A DNA stretch of 64,000 nucleotides from Psychrobacillus sp. BL-248-WT-3 (GTDB taxonomy: Bacteria > Bacillota > Bacilli > Bacillales_A > Planococcaceae), in contig NZ_JABAFC010000005.1 in NCBI RefSeq assembly GCF_012843435.1, forward strand, positions 62,001 to 126,000, given 5' to 3'. The notes under the pieces were generated by a model. The model had not been told where the DNA came from, searched no databases, and saw only the letters and a list, made by a program, of their open reading frames with translations. Made by a program: the position numbers and the translations under genes. Shown piece by piece: positions 9,089-19,506 of this stretch (position 1 is the stretch's first letter; each line of letters starts with the position of its first letter).

Positions 9089-9117
9089 ATTATATATGAA
9101 ATTGTGGAGTTTGTAAA
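9089..9117 (-). promoter_or_regulatory. sigma-A promoter of the small-peptide gene
   Basis: On the minus strand TTTACA (9112-9117), a 17-base spacer and a perfect TATAAT (9089-9094). The start of transcription falls just before the ribosome binding site, giving a very short leader. Confidence 0.75.
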
Positions 9118-9169
9118 GGATTTTAACAGAAAAGTCAAATAATTTAACTTGAAAAGGGAGAAAAAAATA

Positions 9170-9943
9170 ATGGAAAAAAAAGTATTGATTTTCGATATAG
9201 ATGGAACCATTTTAGATTTAGAGAAAAATATTCCTGAAGGGGTAGAAGAAGCATTTAGACAAGCGAGAGAAAATGGACATATTACTGTAATCGCTACTGG
9301 GAGAGCACCATTTCTTGCTAAAGCAATCGTAGATCAACTTCAAATTGATTCTTATATAACTTATAATGGTCAAATTGTTCAATTTGAGGGCAAAACCATA
9401 CATAAAGGTGTTATAGATAAGGAAGAGCTTAAAAAACTTTCGGAGTTTGCAGCTTTGAAAGACCAACCTTTAGTATATATGGACAGTCATGAGATGGTTT
9501 CTAATGTACCTGATCATCAAGATGTAATTGAAAGTATTTCAACTTTAAAGGTCGGTTTTCCTAGACAGGCAGAAAACTTTTATTTAAATAATGATATTCA
9601 TCAGGCGCTTGTCTTTTGTGAAGAAGAAGTACAAGAGGAGTATGAACGTGCATTTCCTAACTTGTCCTTTGTAAGATGGCACAGAGTATCTTGTGATGTG
9701 CTCCCTAAAGGCATGTCTAAAGCTGTTGGGATTGAGATACTTTTAGAATACTTAGGAGAAACTCGTCAAAATGCAGTTGCATTCGGGGACGGATTAAATG
9801 ATGTAGAAATGCTGAAGTTCGTAGGTACAGGTGTAGCTATGGGAAATGCTGTAGATGAACTTAAAAAACACGCAACAATCGTTACAGAACATGTCTCAGA
9901 AAATGGTTTAGTAAATGCGATGAGGCAATTAAAGCTAATTTAA
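9170..9943 (+). CDS. ykrA: Cof-type HAD phosphatase YkrA
   Basis: 257-residue haloacid dehalogenase-superfamily phosphatase of the Cof (IIB cap) type. The nucleophile motif FDIDGTILD has Asp9 and Asp11. A PKGMSKAVGIE segment supplies the Lys, and the C-terminal FGDGLNDVEML binds Mg2+. ATG 9170 has AGGGAG at the right distance, while an upstream TTG (9149) would overlap this site. Such enzymes dephosphorylate sugar phosphates or cofactors, and the specific substrate is unknown. Its place between rpoY and def matches B. subtilis ykrA. Confidence 0.88.
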   Translation: MEKKVLIFDIDGTILDLEKNIPEGVEEAFRQARENGHITVIATGRAPFLAKAIVDQLQIDSYITYNGQIVQFEGKTIHKGVIDKEELKKLSEFAALKDQPLVYMDSHEMVSNVPDHQDVIESISTLKVGFPRQAENFYLNNDIHQALVFCEEEVQEEYERAFPNLSFVRWHRVSCDVLPKGMSKAVGIEILLEYLGETRQNAVAFGDGLNDVEMLKFVGTGVAMGNAVDELKKHATIVTEHVSENGLVNAMRQLKLI

Positions 9944-9954
9944 AGGAGTATCAC

Positions 9955-10890
9955 ATGATAGAGCAAAGTAATAAGTACGTATTAGTATATGGCGATGCCT
10001 TTGTTGACTATATTTCAAAGGATCAGACAAATAAGAGCTTTAAAAAGTTTTTAGGGGGAGCCACTGTAAATGTAGCTGCAGGTATTGGCAGACTAGGCTC
10101 TTCTTCCTCTTTTATAACTATTATCGGAGAAGATGATACCTCTAAATTTGTGAAAAGGGAGCTAGAAGCAGAAGGAGTTGACCTTTCTTATATACAGGTC
10201 GACCCGGAAAAATCTATAAGTGGAGTTTATGTGCACTTAACAGAAAATAACGATCGTCATTTTCATACTTATTTAGATGATACCCCTGACTTACAAGTAG
10301 ATTTCTCTATGATAGACTTGAATGCTTTTTATCAAGCAAGTGCTTTCCATTTTTGCTCCGGGACATTATTTCATGCAATCGCTAGAGAGACTACTAGAAA
10401 AATAGTAGATGAAGTGAAGAAATCTAGTGCGCTAATATCGTTTGATGCTAATATTCGCCCTTTAAGATGGAATACTGAACAGCAATGCAGAGAGACAATT
10501 TGTTCGTTTCTTCATGACGTAGATATATTTAAAATCACGGAGGAAGAACTTCTCTTTTTAACTCAAGCTAATACTCAATTAGAGGGTCTTAATAGATTAG
10601 CGGAATATAATATTTCCGTAATCCTTGTAACAGTTGGAGCAAATGGAACATACGCCATGATCGAAGGGGAACTGGTTCATATTCCAACTGAAAAGGTAAT
10701 AGCTGTTGATACAACCGGTGCTGGAGATGCATTTATGGCAGGAATTCTATCAAAAATCCAGTCAGAAGGTAAGCCTGAAACTAGAGAAGAATGGATCAGA
10801 TATATTGCTTTTGGGAATAAGCTCGGATCTATTTGTGCTACAAACTTTGGAGCGTTGTCTGCTATGCCAAAATTGTCCGATATAAACTAA
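9955..10890 (+). CDS. PfkB-family sugar kinase (fructokinase-like)
   Basis: 311-residue ribokinase/PfkB kinase. The N-terminal GGATVNVAAGIGRLG substrate loop and the C-terminal DTTGAGDAFMAGI, with the catalytic Asp in the anion-hole GAGD, are both intact. Overall similarity in layout is to fructokinases and 2-keto-3-deoxygluconate kinases. The substrate is not determinable from context, because no transporter or sugar enzyme is adjacent. It follows ykrA by 11 bases with AAAGGAG upstream, so the two probably share a transcript and may act together on sugar phosphates (inference). Confidence 0.85.
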   Translation: MIEQSNKYVLVYGDAFVDYISKDQTNKSFKKFLGGATVNVAAGIGRLGSSSSFITIIGEDDTSKFVKRELEAEGVDLSYIQVDPEKSISGVYVHLTENNDRHFHTYLDDTPDLQVDFSMIDLNAFYQASAFHFCSGTLFHAIARETTRKIVDEVKKSSALISFDANIRPLRWNTEQQCRETICSFLHDVDIFKITEEELLFLTQANTQLEGLNRLAEYNISVILVTVGANGTYAMIEGELVHIPTEKVIAVDTTGAGDAFMAGILSKIQSEGKPETREEWIRYIAFGNKLGSICATNFGALSAMPKLSDIN

Positions 10891-10925
10891 TGGGTAGTTG
10901 CTTTAGGAGCGGAGCATTTATTAGT

Positions 10926-10962
10926 AAAAAAAGATTGGTCTCCGTAGAGGCCAATCTTTTTA
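10926..10962. terminator. bidirectional terminator between the sugar kinase and def
   Basis: A GATTGGTCTC/GAGGCCAATC stem with a CGTA loop is flanked by A-run and T-run, so it can serve both converging genes. Confidence 0.88.
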
Positions 10963-10963
10963 A

Positions 10964-11521
10964 TTATTTATTTTCGTAAGGAAATGCATCTGCTATTTCC
11001 GCATAAGGATTTTGTGGATTAATATGGTCATAAAACATAATGCCATTCAAATGGTCTAATTCATGTTGGAAGGCGATAGCAGCCAGACCTTTTAGACGTT
11101 TCTTAAATGGAGTTCCATCTGGATAAAATCCAGTTGCTGTAATTCTGGCATATCGAGGAACATACCCTTCAATAACTTCGTCTACAGATAGACAGCCTTC
11201 ACCAGAAGGTATATATGTTTTTTCTACGGAATGGCTAATAATTTTAGGGTTAACTGCAACAAAGCTTATTTCCTGATCGTTCTCATCCATTAGGTGTATG
11301 GCAAACATTCTTTTAGATTGGTTTACTTGGGGTGCAGCAATTCCAATTCCAGGACGAAGGTTGTATTTTTTCACCATTTCATCATCTTGGCTATTTATAA
11401 CGTACTCCAATAAATCATGTGCCAGAGCTTTTTCATCCTCAGTGAGTGGAAAGGTAAGCTCTTCCGTTTTCTTGCGTAGAGTAGGATGTCCATCTCTAAT
11501 AATGTTAGGCATTAAAATCAT
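10964..11521 (-). CDS. def: peptide deformylase
   Basis: Metalloenzyme that removes the formyl group from nascent proteins. All three family motifs are visible in 185 residues: GIGIAAPQ, EGCLS (metal Cys) and QHELDHLNG (two metal His and the catalytic Glu). ATG 11521, preceded by AAAGGA, gives the type II length seen in B. subtilis DefB/YkrB (184), and the position next to ykyA and pdhA also matches that gene. An upstream in-frame ATG at 11545 overlaps the ribosome binding site. Confidence 0.96.
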   Translation of the reverse strand: MILMPNIIRDGHPTLRKKTEELTFPLTEDEKALAHDLLEYVINSQDDEMVKKYNLRPGIGIAAPQVNQSKRMFAIHLMDENDQEISFVAVNPKIISHSVEKTYIPSGEGCLSVDEVIEGYVPRYARITATGFYPDGTPFKKRLKGLAAIAFQHELDHLNGIMFYDHINPQNPYAEIADAFPYENK

Positions 11522-11655
11522 CTTGATCGTCCTTTCAAATTTCATATTTCTATTATATCGAATTATGTCGTTTTACTAAACAAAAAGGTATATAAGTCAG
11601 TTGAATTTAGTAACTAGAACAATTATAGTTGAAAATGGGTATAGGAGGTTACGGA

Positions 11656-12300
11656 ATGAAAAAATTAATATTCGTGGTTCCTTTCATGTCACTTTTACTA
11701 TTGTCTGCCTGCTCTTTTGGAGAAAGTACTCAGGAAAAATTATCTGATGTTTTAACTGAAATCTATGAAGCAGAAGAAGGCTATAGAGAAGTTCAGACTT
11801 CCTTGAAGGAAACAGAGTTAAAGGAACAGGGAAATTTTCAAAGCATGATGGAATTAACTCAGGACCAAAAAGAAGAGCTTAGTGCTCAAGTAGATGCAAC
11901 TGCTAATCTATTAGAAGAACGTATGACACTGGTAGAAAAAGAAAAAGATTCCATTTCGAAAGCAAAGGAGAAGCTTACAGACCTAGAGTCAGTTATTTCT
12001 GATGCTAAAGAGGAATCCGAAAAGGAAAGTATCCGTTCAGTAGAAGATGCTTTTAAAAATCGATATGATTCGTATGATAAGTTGGTTGAACAATATAACT
12101 CTCTTGCAAGCTTACAAGACGCTCTTTATAATATGCTTTTAGATGAAGAAGCGGACGTATCTAAAATTCAAGAGCAGGTTGCAGAGGTTAATAAGCAGAA
12201 TGAAGCTGTGCAACAAGCAGTTCAAGAATTTAATGATTTAACAAAACAATTAAATGAAGTAAAAGATCAGGCTTTTTCCACACTTCAAAAAGAAGAATAA
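11656..12300 (+). CDS. ykyA: YkyA-family lipoprotein
   Basis: 214-residue putative cell-wall-associated lipoprotein. The signal peptide has a lipobox LLSAC, so the mature protein starts at Cys. The rest is almost entirely alpha-helical and Glu/Lys/Gln-rich, with heptad-like spacing typical of extended coiled coils. ATG 11656 is chosen for AGGAGGT 6 bases upstream and because it gives a clean signal peptide. Position between def and pdhA matches B. subtilis ykyA. Function is not established. Confidence 0.88.
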   Translation: MKKLIFVVPFMSLLLLSACSFGESTQEKLSDVLTEIYEAEEGYREVQTSLKETELKEQGNFQSMMELTQDQKEELSAQVDATANLLEERMTLVEKEKDSISKAKEKLTDLESVISDAKEESEKESIRSVEDAFKNRYDSYDKLVEQYNSLASLQDALYNMLLDEEADVSKIQEQVAEVNKQNEAVQQAVQEFNDLTKQLNEVKDQAFSTLQKEE

Positions 12301-12322
12301 TAGATTGCCTTATGAATAGTTG

Positions 12323-12367
12323 CCCCGCAAATGTTAGTAACATAATTAACATTTGCGGGGTATTTTT
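12323..12367 (+). terminator. terminator of ykyA
   Basis: A perfect 14-base stem, CCCCGCAAATGTTA with its complement, is followed by TATTTTT. Confidence 0.93.
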
Positions 12368-12446
12368 ATATTTAGGCTCTGATAAAGGGGAGGGTTGATT
12401 TATATGATGCAAATAAATTTTTAAATCTGAAGGTTGATTTCCGCAC

Positions 12447-12470
12447 CACCCAGAAGCTTTCCTCTGGGTG
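12447..12470. repeat. isolated perfect hairpin, possibly a decayed REP-like copy
   Basis: CACCCAGA and TCTGGGTG form an 8-base perfect stem around an 8-base loop with no T-run. Nearby TTTCCGC and GAGCGA fragments recall the repeats at 6693 and 18871, but the match is weak. The rest of 12471-12810 holds no gene that I can support. A pair of AGGTGGT direct repeats 20 bases apart lies at 12634-12660. Confidence 0.35.
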
Positions 12471-12810
12471 AGCGATAAGCTCAACATTAGGAGTCAAAAC
12501 ATATAGAGACTGATTATTAATGGTCGAGTTGTAACGGAAAGTGAATCACTAGAATTTTTATTAGAGTTATCCTATTAATCTTTAAGGTGATTTTCTATGA
12601 GCATAAAAATAAAAAATGTGTAAAAAATAGAAGAGGTGGTATGTATATCGAAAAGGTGGTTTATATACCAGTATAGAAATTCTGTTTGAAAAAGGTGTAA
12701 TAAAAATCAGGCGATTTCTTCAAACTGATATAGTACAGATTAAATTAATGAGTAGTACAGAATTAAACTTTTTTAATATTCTAATATAAAAATGGTAGAG
12801 TTCTAGATGA

Positions 12811-12839
12811 TTGACCGACCATTTATTCTTGAGTATACT
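12811..12839 (+). promoter_or_regulatory. sigma-A promoter of the pdh operon
   Basis: TTGACC (12811-12816), a 17-base spacer and TATACT (12834-12839). This predicts a leader of about 65 bases before pdhA. Confidence 0.8.
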
Positions 12840-12841
12840 AA

Positions 12842-14023
<1,182 letters not shown>

Positions 14024-14026
14024 CCA

Positions 14027-15004
14027 ATGGCGCAAATGACGATGATTCAAGCGATTACGGATGCTCTCCGTACTGAGCTTAAAAATGATGAAAATGTGTT
14101 AGTCTTCGGCGAAGACGTTGGTAATAACGGCGGAGTATTCCGTGCAACTGAAGGGCTACAAAAAGAATTTGGGGAAGACCGCGTATTTGATACTCCACTT
14201 GCAGAGTCAGGTATTGGTGGACTGGCAGTTGGTCTTTCATTACAAGGATTCCGTCCAGTTCCTGAAATCCAGTTCTTTGGTTTCGTATATGAAGTGATGG
14301 ATTCCATTAGTGGGCAATTATCTCGTATGCGTTTCCGGACAGGTGGTGCTTTTAATGCGCCAGTAACTATTCGTTCACCTTTTGGTGGAGGAGTTCATAC
14401 ACCAGAAATGCACGCAGATAGCTTGGAGCTTTTAATGACTTCAACTCCTGGTGTGAAAGTAGTTATTCCATCTACACCTTACGATGCAAAGGGTTTACTA
14501 ATATCCGCTATTCGTGATAATGATCCAGTTATTTTCTTAGAACATATGAAATTATATCGTTCTTTCCGAGGCGAAGTTCCTGAGGAAGAGTATACTATTC
14601 CTCTCGGCAAAGCAGACGTGAAACGTGAAGGTACTGATTTAACGATCATTGCTTATGGTGCAATGGTTCAAGAAAGCTTAAAAGCAGCTGAGGAACTAGA
14701 AAAAGAAGGACACTCTGTGGAAGTTGTGGATCTTCGTACTGTACAACCATTAGATATCGAAACAATCATTGCTTCTGTAGAAAAAACAAACCGCGCAATT
14801 GTTGTACAAGAAGCGCAAAAACAAGCAGGTATTGCAGCAAACGTAGTAGCAGAAATTACTGAAAGAGCAATTCTAAGCCTAGAGGCTCCAGTTCTACGTG
14901 TAGCAGCACCAGATACTGTATTCCCATTCTCTCAAGCAGAGACAGTTTGGTTGCCAAACTCTAAAGATATAATAGAAACTGCGAAGAAAGTATTAAATTT
15001 CTAA
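14027..15004 (+). CDS. pdhB: pyruvate dehydrogenase E1 component, beta subunit
   Basis: 325-residue transketolase-like partner of PdhA, completing the alpha2beta2 E1. Conserved features include the N-terminal [20 protein letters not shown] and [12 protein letters not shown], which line the thiamine site, and the C-terminal transketolase domain ([15 protein letters not shown]). It begins 3 bases after pdhA with AAGGAGTCG inside the pdhA 3' end, so the two are co-translated. Confidence 0.97.
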   Translation: MAQMTMIQAITDALRTELKNDENVLVFGEDVGNNGGVFRATEGLQKEFGEDRVFDTPLAESGIGGLAVGLSLQGFRPVPEIQFFGFVYEVMDSISGQLSRMRFRTGGAFNAPVTIRSPFGGGVHTPEMHADSLELLMTSTPGVKVVIPSTPYDAKGLLISAIRDNDPVIFLEHMKLYRSFRGEVPEEEYTIPLGKADVKREGTDLTIIAYGAMVQESLKAAEELEKEGHSVEVVDLRTVQPLDIETIIASVEKTNRAIVVQEAQKQAGIAANVVAEITERAILSLEAPVLRVAAPDTVFPFSQAETVWLPNSKDIIETAKKVLNF

Positions 15005-15034
15005 AAGAAACGAACAATAGAAAGGGTGAGCACT

Positions 15035-16390
15035 TTGGCATTTGAATTCCGCCTACCGGATATTGGAGAAGGTATACATGAAGGAGAAATCGTTAAATGG
15101 TTTGTTAAAGCTGGTGACGAAGTTGATGAGGACGATATCCTTTGCGAAGTACAAAATGATAAAGCTGTCGTAGAAATTCCTTCACCTGTAAAAGGAAAAG
15201 TAACAGACGTGTTGGTAAGCGAAGGAACTGTTGCTGTAGTTGGCGACGTACTAGTTAAGTTGGATGCACCTGGCTATGAGGATCTTCAATTTAAAGGCGA
15301 TCATAGTGGTGAAGAAAAAACAGAAGCTCAGGTTCAATCTACTTTAGAGGATGGTAAGGAAGTGGAGAAAGAACCTGTAGATGCTTCTAAAAACCAACAA
15401 CCACCTACTAAAACAGAGGCTAAAGCATCTACGAATGAATCGAAGCCTGAGCCAAAAGGCGACACTCGTGTAATTGCGATGCCTTCCGTTCGTAAATTTG
15501 CACGTGAAAATGAAGTGAATATTGCAGACGTAAATGGTACAGGGAAAAACGGTCGAGTTTTAAAAGAAGATATTGAAGCATTCTTATCTGGAGATCAATC
15601 AGTAGAAGAAACAAAATCTTCTCCAGCTCAAGCAAAAGAGGAAGTGCAAGAAACAAAATCTTCTGCACCAGTTAGCTTAGAAGGAGAATTCCCTGAAACT
15701 CGTGAGAAACTATCTCCAATGCGTAAGGCAATTGCAAAAGCAATGGTTAATTCCAAGCATACTGCACCACATGTAACGCTTATGGATGAAGTGGATGTTA
15801 CTGAGCTAGTTGCACATCGCAAGAAATTCAAAGAAATAGCTGCAGAGAAAAATATCAAGTTAACTTATTTACCTTATGTAGTGAAAGCTTTAGTAAGTAC
15901 ATTGCGTGAATTCCCAGCCTTAAATACTTCGTATGATGACGATTCAAACGAAGTTATCCATAAGCATTACTACAACATAGGGATTGCAGCTGACACGGAC
16001 AAAGGTTTATTAGTACCTGTAATTAAAAATGCAGATCGTAAATCAGTATTTGCCATCTCTGATGAAATCAACACTTTAGCAACTAAAGCTCGAGACGGTA
16101 AACTAGCTCCAGCTGAGATGAAAGGTGCATCATGCTCAATTTCTAATATTGGCTCTGCTGGTGGACAATGGTTTACACCTGTTATCAACCATCCGGAAGT
16201 GGCAATCCTCGGAATTGGTCGAATTTCAGAAAAACCTGTAATAAAAAATAGTGAAATTGTAGCCGCTCCTGTGTTAGCATTATCATTGAGCTTTGATCAT
16301 CGCATGATCGATGGTGCGACTGCCCAACATGCGTTGAACCATATAAAACGTTTATTAAGCAGTCCAGAATTATTATTAATGGAGGCGTAA
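15035..16390 (+). CDS. pdhC: dihydrolipoamide acetyltransferase (PDH E2)
   Basis: Core of the pyruvate dehydrogenase complex, about 451 residues. It has one lipoyl domain (about 2-80) with lipoyl Lys43 in [10 protein letters not shown] charged, flexible linker follows, then a peripheral-subunit-binding domain ([20 protein letters not shown]), a second linker and the catalytic acyltransferase domain with the active-site motif DHRMIDG. TTG 15035 is preferred to GTG 15026 because it gives the conserved [13 protein letters not shown] start and leaves the AAAGGGTG site at a normal distance. GTG 15026 would overlap that site. Confidence 0.95.
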   Translation: MAFEFRLPDIGEGIHEGEIVKWFVKAGDEVDEDDILCEVQNDKAVVEIPSPVKGKVTDVLVSEGTVAVVGDVLVKLDAPGYEDLQFKGDHSGEEKTEAQVQSTLEDGKEVEKEPVDASKNQQPPTKTEAKASTNESKPEPKGDTRVIAMPSVRKFARENEVNIADVNGTGKNGRVLKEDIEAFLSGDQSVEETKSSPAQAKEEVQETKSSAPVSLEGEFPETREKLSPMRKAIAKAMVNSKHTAPHVTLMDEVDVTELVAHRKKFKEIAAEKNIKLTYLPYVVKALVSTLREFPALNTSYDDDSNEVIHKHYYNIGIAADTDKGLLVPVIKNADRKSVFAISDEINTLATKARDGKLAPAEMKGASCSISNIGSAGGQWFTPVINHPEVAILGIGRISEKPVIKNSEIVAAPVLALSLSFDHRMIDGATAQHALNHIKRLLSSPELLLMEA

Positions 16391-16393
16391 AAA

Positions 16394-17806
16394 ATGGTCG
16401 TAGGAGATTTCCCGATTGAAACAGACACTTTAGTAATAGGTTCAGGTCCTGGAGGTTATGTAGCTGCAATTCGTGCTGCACAAACAGGACAAAAGGTAGT
16501 AGTTGTAGAGAAAGAACATATCGGTGGAGTATGCTTAAACGTAGGGTGTATCCCTTCTAAAGCGTTAATCTCAGTTGGTCACCGTTTTGAACAAGCAAAA
16601 CATTCAGATGACATGGGTATCACGGCATCTGATGTTAAAATTGACTTTTCAAAAGCACAAGCTTTCAAAGAAAGTGTTGTGAAAAAATTAACTAGCGGTG
16701 TTTCCGGATTATTAAAAGGTAACAATATTGAAGTGGTTTCTGGTGAAGCTTACTTTGTTGATGCAAATACAGTTCGTGTAATGGATGAGAAGTCTGCACA
16801 AACTTATACTTTTAAACATGCGATAATCGCTACTGGATCTCGTCCAGTAGAAATTCCAACATTTAAATATACAAAACGTGTTATTAACTCAACTGGTGCT
16901 TTAAATCTTCAAGAGGTACCTGAAAAATTAGTAGTAATTGGTGGAGGGTACATTGGAACTGAGTTAGGTTCTGCATATGCTAACCTAGGTTCACAAGTTA
17001 CAATTATCGAAGGCGGAGACGATATTTTAGCTGGCTTCGAAAAACAAATGACTACTATTGTTAAAAAAGGCTTGAAGAAAAAAGGCGTAGATATGGTAGT
17101 GAAAGCATCTGCAAAAGGTGTTGAAGAATCTGATACTGGCGTAGTCGTAACTTATGAAGTTGGTGGAGAAGAGAAAAAAGTGGAAGCTGACTATGTATTA
17201 GTTACAGTTGGCCGCCGCCCTAACACCGATGAAATTGGTTTAGAAGAGCTTGGTATTAAATTTGCAGAACGCGGATTAATCGAAGTAGATAAGCAATGTC
17301 GCACTAGCATTAGCAATATCTTTGCTATCGGTGATGTAGTAGCGGGGCCACAGCTTGCTCACAAAGCTTCTTATGAAGGTAAAGTAGCTGCTGAAGCGAT
17401 TGCTGGTCAATCATCTGTTGTAGATTATCTTGCAATTCCAGCTGTTTGCTTCACAGATCCAGAGCTAGCTACAGTTGGTTTATCTGAAGCACAAGCAAAA
17501 GAACAAGGATTTGATGTAGCAGCTGGTAAGTTCCCGTTCGGAGCTAACGGTCGTGCACTTGCTCTTAACGCGACAGAAGGCTTTGTAAAACTTGTTTCAC
17601 GTAAAGAAGATGGATTATTACTTGGCGCTCAAATCGTAGGTCAAGGTGCATCTGATATGATCGCTGAACTTGGTTTAGCAATTGAAGCAGGTATGACGGT
17701 TGAGGATATCGCTATGACTATTCATGCACATCCAACGCTTGGAGAAATTGCAATGGAAGCTGCAGAAGTAGTAATGGGTCACCCAATCCATATTCTATCT
17801 AAATAA
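16394..17806 (+). CDS. pdhD: dihydrolipoamide dehydrogenase (PDH E3)
   Basis: FAD-dependent disulfide oxidoreductase that reoxidises dihydrolipoamide and makes NADH, 470 residues. Visible are the FAD motif [10 protein letters not shown], the redox disulfide CLNVGC, the NAD motif GGGYIGTE, a second FAD contact (IFAIGDV) and the His-Glu active-site pair in HAHPTLGE. It follows pdhC by 3 bases. As the E3 subunit it may also serve other 2-oxoacid complexes. Confidence 0.97.
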   Translation: MVVGDFPIETDTLVIGSGPGGYVAAIRAAQTGQKVVVVEKEHIGGVCLNVGCIPSKALISVGHRFEQAKHSDDMGITASDVKIDFSKAQAFKESVVKKLTSGVSGLLKGNNIEVVSGEAYFVDANTVRVMDEKSAQTYTFKHAIIATGSRPVEIPTFKYTKRVINSTGALNLQEVPEKLVVIGGGYIGTELGSAYANLGSQVTIIEGGDDILAGFEKQMTTIVKKGLKKKGVDMVVKASAKGVEESDTGVVVTYEVGGEEKKVEADYVLVTVGRRPNTDEIGLEELGIKFAERGLIEVDKQCRTSISNIFAIGDVVAGPQLAHKASYEGKVAAEAIAGQSSVVDYLAIPAVCFTDPELATVGLSEAQAKEQGFDVAAGKFPFGANGRALALNATEGFVKLVSRKEDGLLLGAQIVGQGASDMIAELGLAIEAGMTVEDIAMTIHAHPTLGEIAMEAAEVVMGHPIHILSK

Positions 17807-17820
17807 TAAGTAGGTCGATA

Positions 17821-17856
17821 AAACCGTGTAGAAATACTCTACACGGTTTTCTTTTT
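17821..17856 (+). terminator. terminator of the pdh operon
   Basis: A perfect 12-base stem (AAACCGTGTAGA) with a 5-base loop is followed by TTTTCTTTTT. Confidence 0.93.
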
Positions 17857-17895
17857 GACTGTTAGAATGGAAATAGAAGGGATATGGTGATTATA

Positions 17896-18732
17896 TTGAA
17901 ACTTACAACTTGGTTATTACCCGCAGCACTAACTTTTTTATTAGTAGGATGTAATGCAGAAACAACGGAAGTTCAAAAAGAGCTTGGAGAAAAAAATGAA
18001 GTTAATAAAGAAACGGTAGAAACAAAGCCGGAAGAAACTGAAAAAGTGGAAGAAATAAAGCCTGTAGAGGAAGTTATTGAGGAAGAACCAGTTTCAGAAA
18101 TAAAGTATGAAATTAATGAGGCAAATTGGACAATAAAACCAATTGCTGATGCGAATCCTAAGGCTGTGCTTTTAACGATTGACGATGCTCCAGATAAATA
18201 TGCTGTCGAAATGGCGAAAACATTAAAAGAACTTGATGCTCCAGCTATCTTTTTTGTGAATGGTCATTTCATAGATTCAGAGGAAGAACAAGCTAATTTA
18301 AAAGAGATATATGATTTAGGCTTTTCTATTGGAAATCACACTCAAACACACGCGAATTTAAAAAATAGCAGTGAAGAACAGCAACAAGAAGAAATAATTA
18401 AAGTAAACGAGACGATAGAAGCAGTGATCGGTGAGAAGCCTAAATTTTTCCGAGCTCCTTTTGGTGTAAATACTGATTTTAGTAAGTCCTTGGTTCATCA
18501 AGAAGGAATGGTCTTGATGAATTGGACATATGGATACGATTGGGAGAAACAATATATGGAGGCTAATAGTTTAGCAGATATTATGGTTAATACGGAGTAT
18601 CTAGTAGACGGAGCAAATTTGCTAATGCATGATCGAGAATGGACCGCAGCAGCTCTTTCGAAAATTGTAGAAGGCTTACGAGCAAAAGGGTATGAATTGA
18701 TTGATCCAAAAACTATTAAAACGATAGAATAA
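17896..18732 (+). CDS. polysaccharide deacetylase lipoprotein
   Basis: About 278 residues. A lipoprotein signal (MKLTTWLLPAALTFLLVGC) leads to a Glu/Lys-rich spacer (about 25-75) and a NodB-homology domain. Its motifs are LLTIDDAPD (catalytic and metal Asp), GNHTQTH (two metal His), FRAPFG, and LLMHD near the end. The family removes acetyl groups from cell-wall glycans at the outer face of the membrane. TTG 17896 is preferred because it gives a standard signal peptide. ATG 17884 is only two bases from AAGGGA. The glycan substrate is unknown. Confidence 0.85.
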   Translation: MKLTTWLLPAALTFLLVGCNAETTEVQKELGEKNEVNKETVETKPEETEKVEEIKPVEEVIEEEPVSEIKYEINEANWTIKPIADANPKAVLLTIDDAPDKYAVEMAKTLKELDAPAIFFVNGHFIDSEEEQANLKEIYDLGFSIGNHTQTHANLKNSSEEQQQEEIIKVNETIEAVIGEKPKFFRAPFGVNTDFSKSLVHQEGMVLMNWTYGYDWEKQYMEANSLADIMVNTEYLVDGANLLMHDREWTAAALSKIVEGLRAKGYELIDPKTIKTIE

Positions 18733-18752
18733 TTTTTCGAATCTAGTTCTGA

Positions 18753-18790
18753 CAAAATACCTCGAGATATAAATCTTTTGAGGTATTTTG
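18753..18790 (+). terminator. terminator of the deacetylase gene
   Basis: CAAAATACCTC and GAGGTATTTTG form an 11-base stem followed by TTATTT. Confidence 0.85.
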
Positions 18791-18870
18791 TTATTTGGAA
18801 TGATATTGAGGTAAATTCCTCTAATCTAGTTTTTAGACGCTACATTAAGTTTCTCATATGAAAATACTAG

Positions 18871-18995
18871 TTGATTGGAGTGGAAGGTGGCGACTCCAGC
18901 CGGAATAGCATGAGGTGAAGACCCCGCAGGAGCGTAGCGACGAGGAGGCTGAGGCCATGCTGGCGGAAAGCGTCCACCTGGAAGGCAAATCATCC
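18871..18995 (+). repeat. REP-like GC-rich intergenic repeat, copy B
   Basis: Begins TTGATTGGAGTGGAAGGTGGCG. It contains GACTCCAGCCGGAATAGCATG, a central ACCCCGCAGGAGCG block and a right half GGCCATGCTGGCGGAAAGCGTCC. Left and right halves pair (AGCATG with CATGCT, GGTGG with CCACC), so the element is a long imperfect palindrome. It is the best-preserved copy in the window. The rest of 18733-19122 contains the deacetylase terminator and the cidA leader. Confidence 0.8.
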
Positions 18996-19122
18996 GATTC
19001 ATTCCAAACAAGTAAACTGATTTTCTACTCATGGACATACTAAAAGAGAAGGCGTAAAATTATTTCTATTATCAGCGTTTATGGAGGTGAAACTTTAAAA
19101 GAATAAACTTTTAAAGTACATA

Positions 19123-19506
19123 ATGAACAAAATAAAAAAAGTAGGTCGAATCATTTTTCAAGTAATTATTCTTTATTTATTCTCTACTCTAGGATCTTTT
19201 GTAGTGGAATTATTACCGTTTTCCTTTCCTGGAAGTATTGCTGGATTATTAATACTATTAGCGTGCCTCCTGCTAAAAATACTTCCAGCCAATCTTATAA
19301 AAGATGGGGCTGGTTTTTTACTTGCATTTCTTGCCTTATTCTTTGTGCCGGCGACCGCAGGGATAATGGATTACCCTCAGTTAGCCTCGTTAAAAGGGGT
19401 TTTTATAATAATCGCTTTAATAATTAGTACAATGTTTACAATTGTAGTAGCAGGAAAGGTATGTCAATACTTTGAAAGTAAAATAGTAGGGGAGGATTTG
19501 AAATGA
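19123..19506 (+). CDS. CidA/LrgA-family holin-like membrane protein
   Basis: 127 residues with four predicted membrane segments. The family signature region FPGSIAGLLILLACLLLKIL and the following GAGFLLAFLALFFVPATAGIMDY are intact. CidA/LrgA proteins form membrane oligomers linked to murein hydrolase control, cell lysis and, in some species, pyruvate uptake. Length suits the B. subtilis YwbH (CidA) type better than LrgA/PftA (about 146). It overlaps the CidB/LrgB gene by 4 bases. The ATG has no good ribosome binding site close by. A strong GGAGGTG lies 33 bases upstream (see findings). Confidence 0.87.
   Translation: MNKIKKVGRIIFQVIILYLFSTLGSFVVELLPFSFPGSIAGLLILLACLLLKILPANLIKDGAGFLLAFLALFFVPATAGIMDYPQLASLKGVFIIIALIISTMFTIVVAGKVCQYFESKIVGEDLK

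Noticed and set aside
12230-12487. Minus-strand frame of 85 codons overlapping the ykyA end
   Set aside because: It passes through the ykyA terminator stem and lacks a ribosome binding site.
18826-19038. Minus-strand frame of 70 codons with Pro/Gly-rich peptide
   Set aside because: It is the translation of REP-like copy B. Its composition reflects the GC-rich repeat and no ribosome binding site is present.
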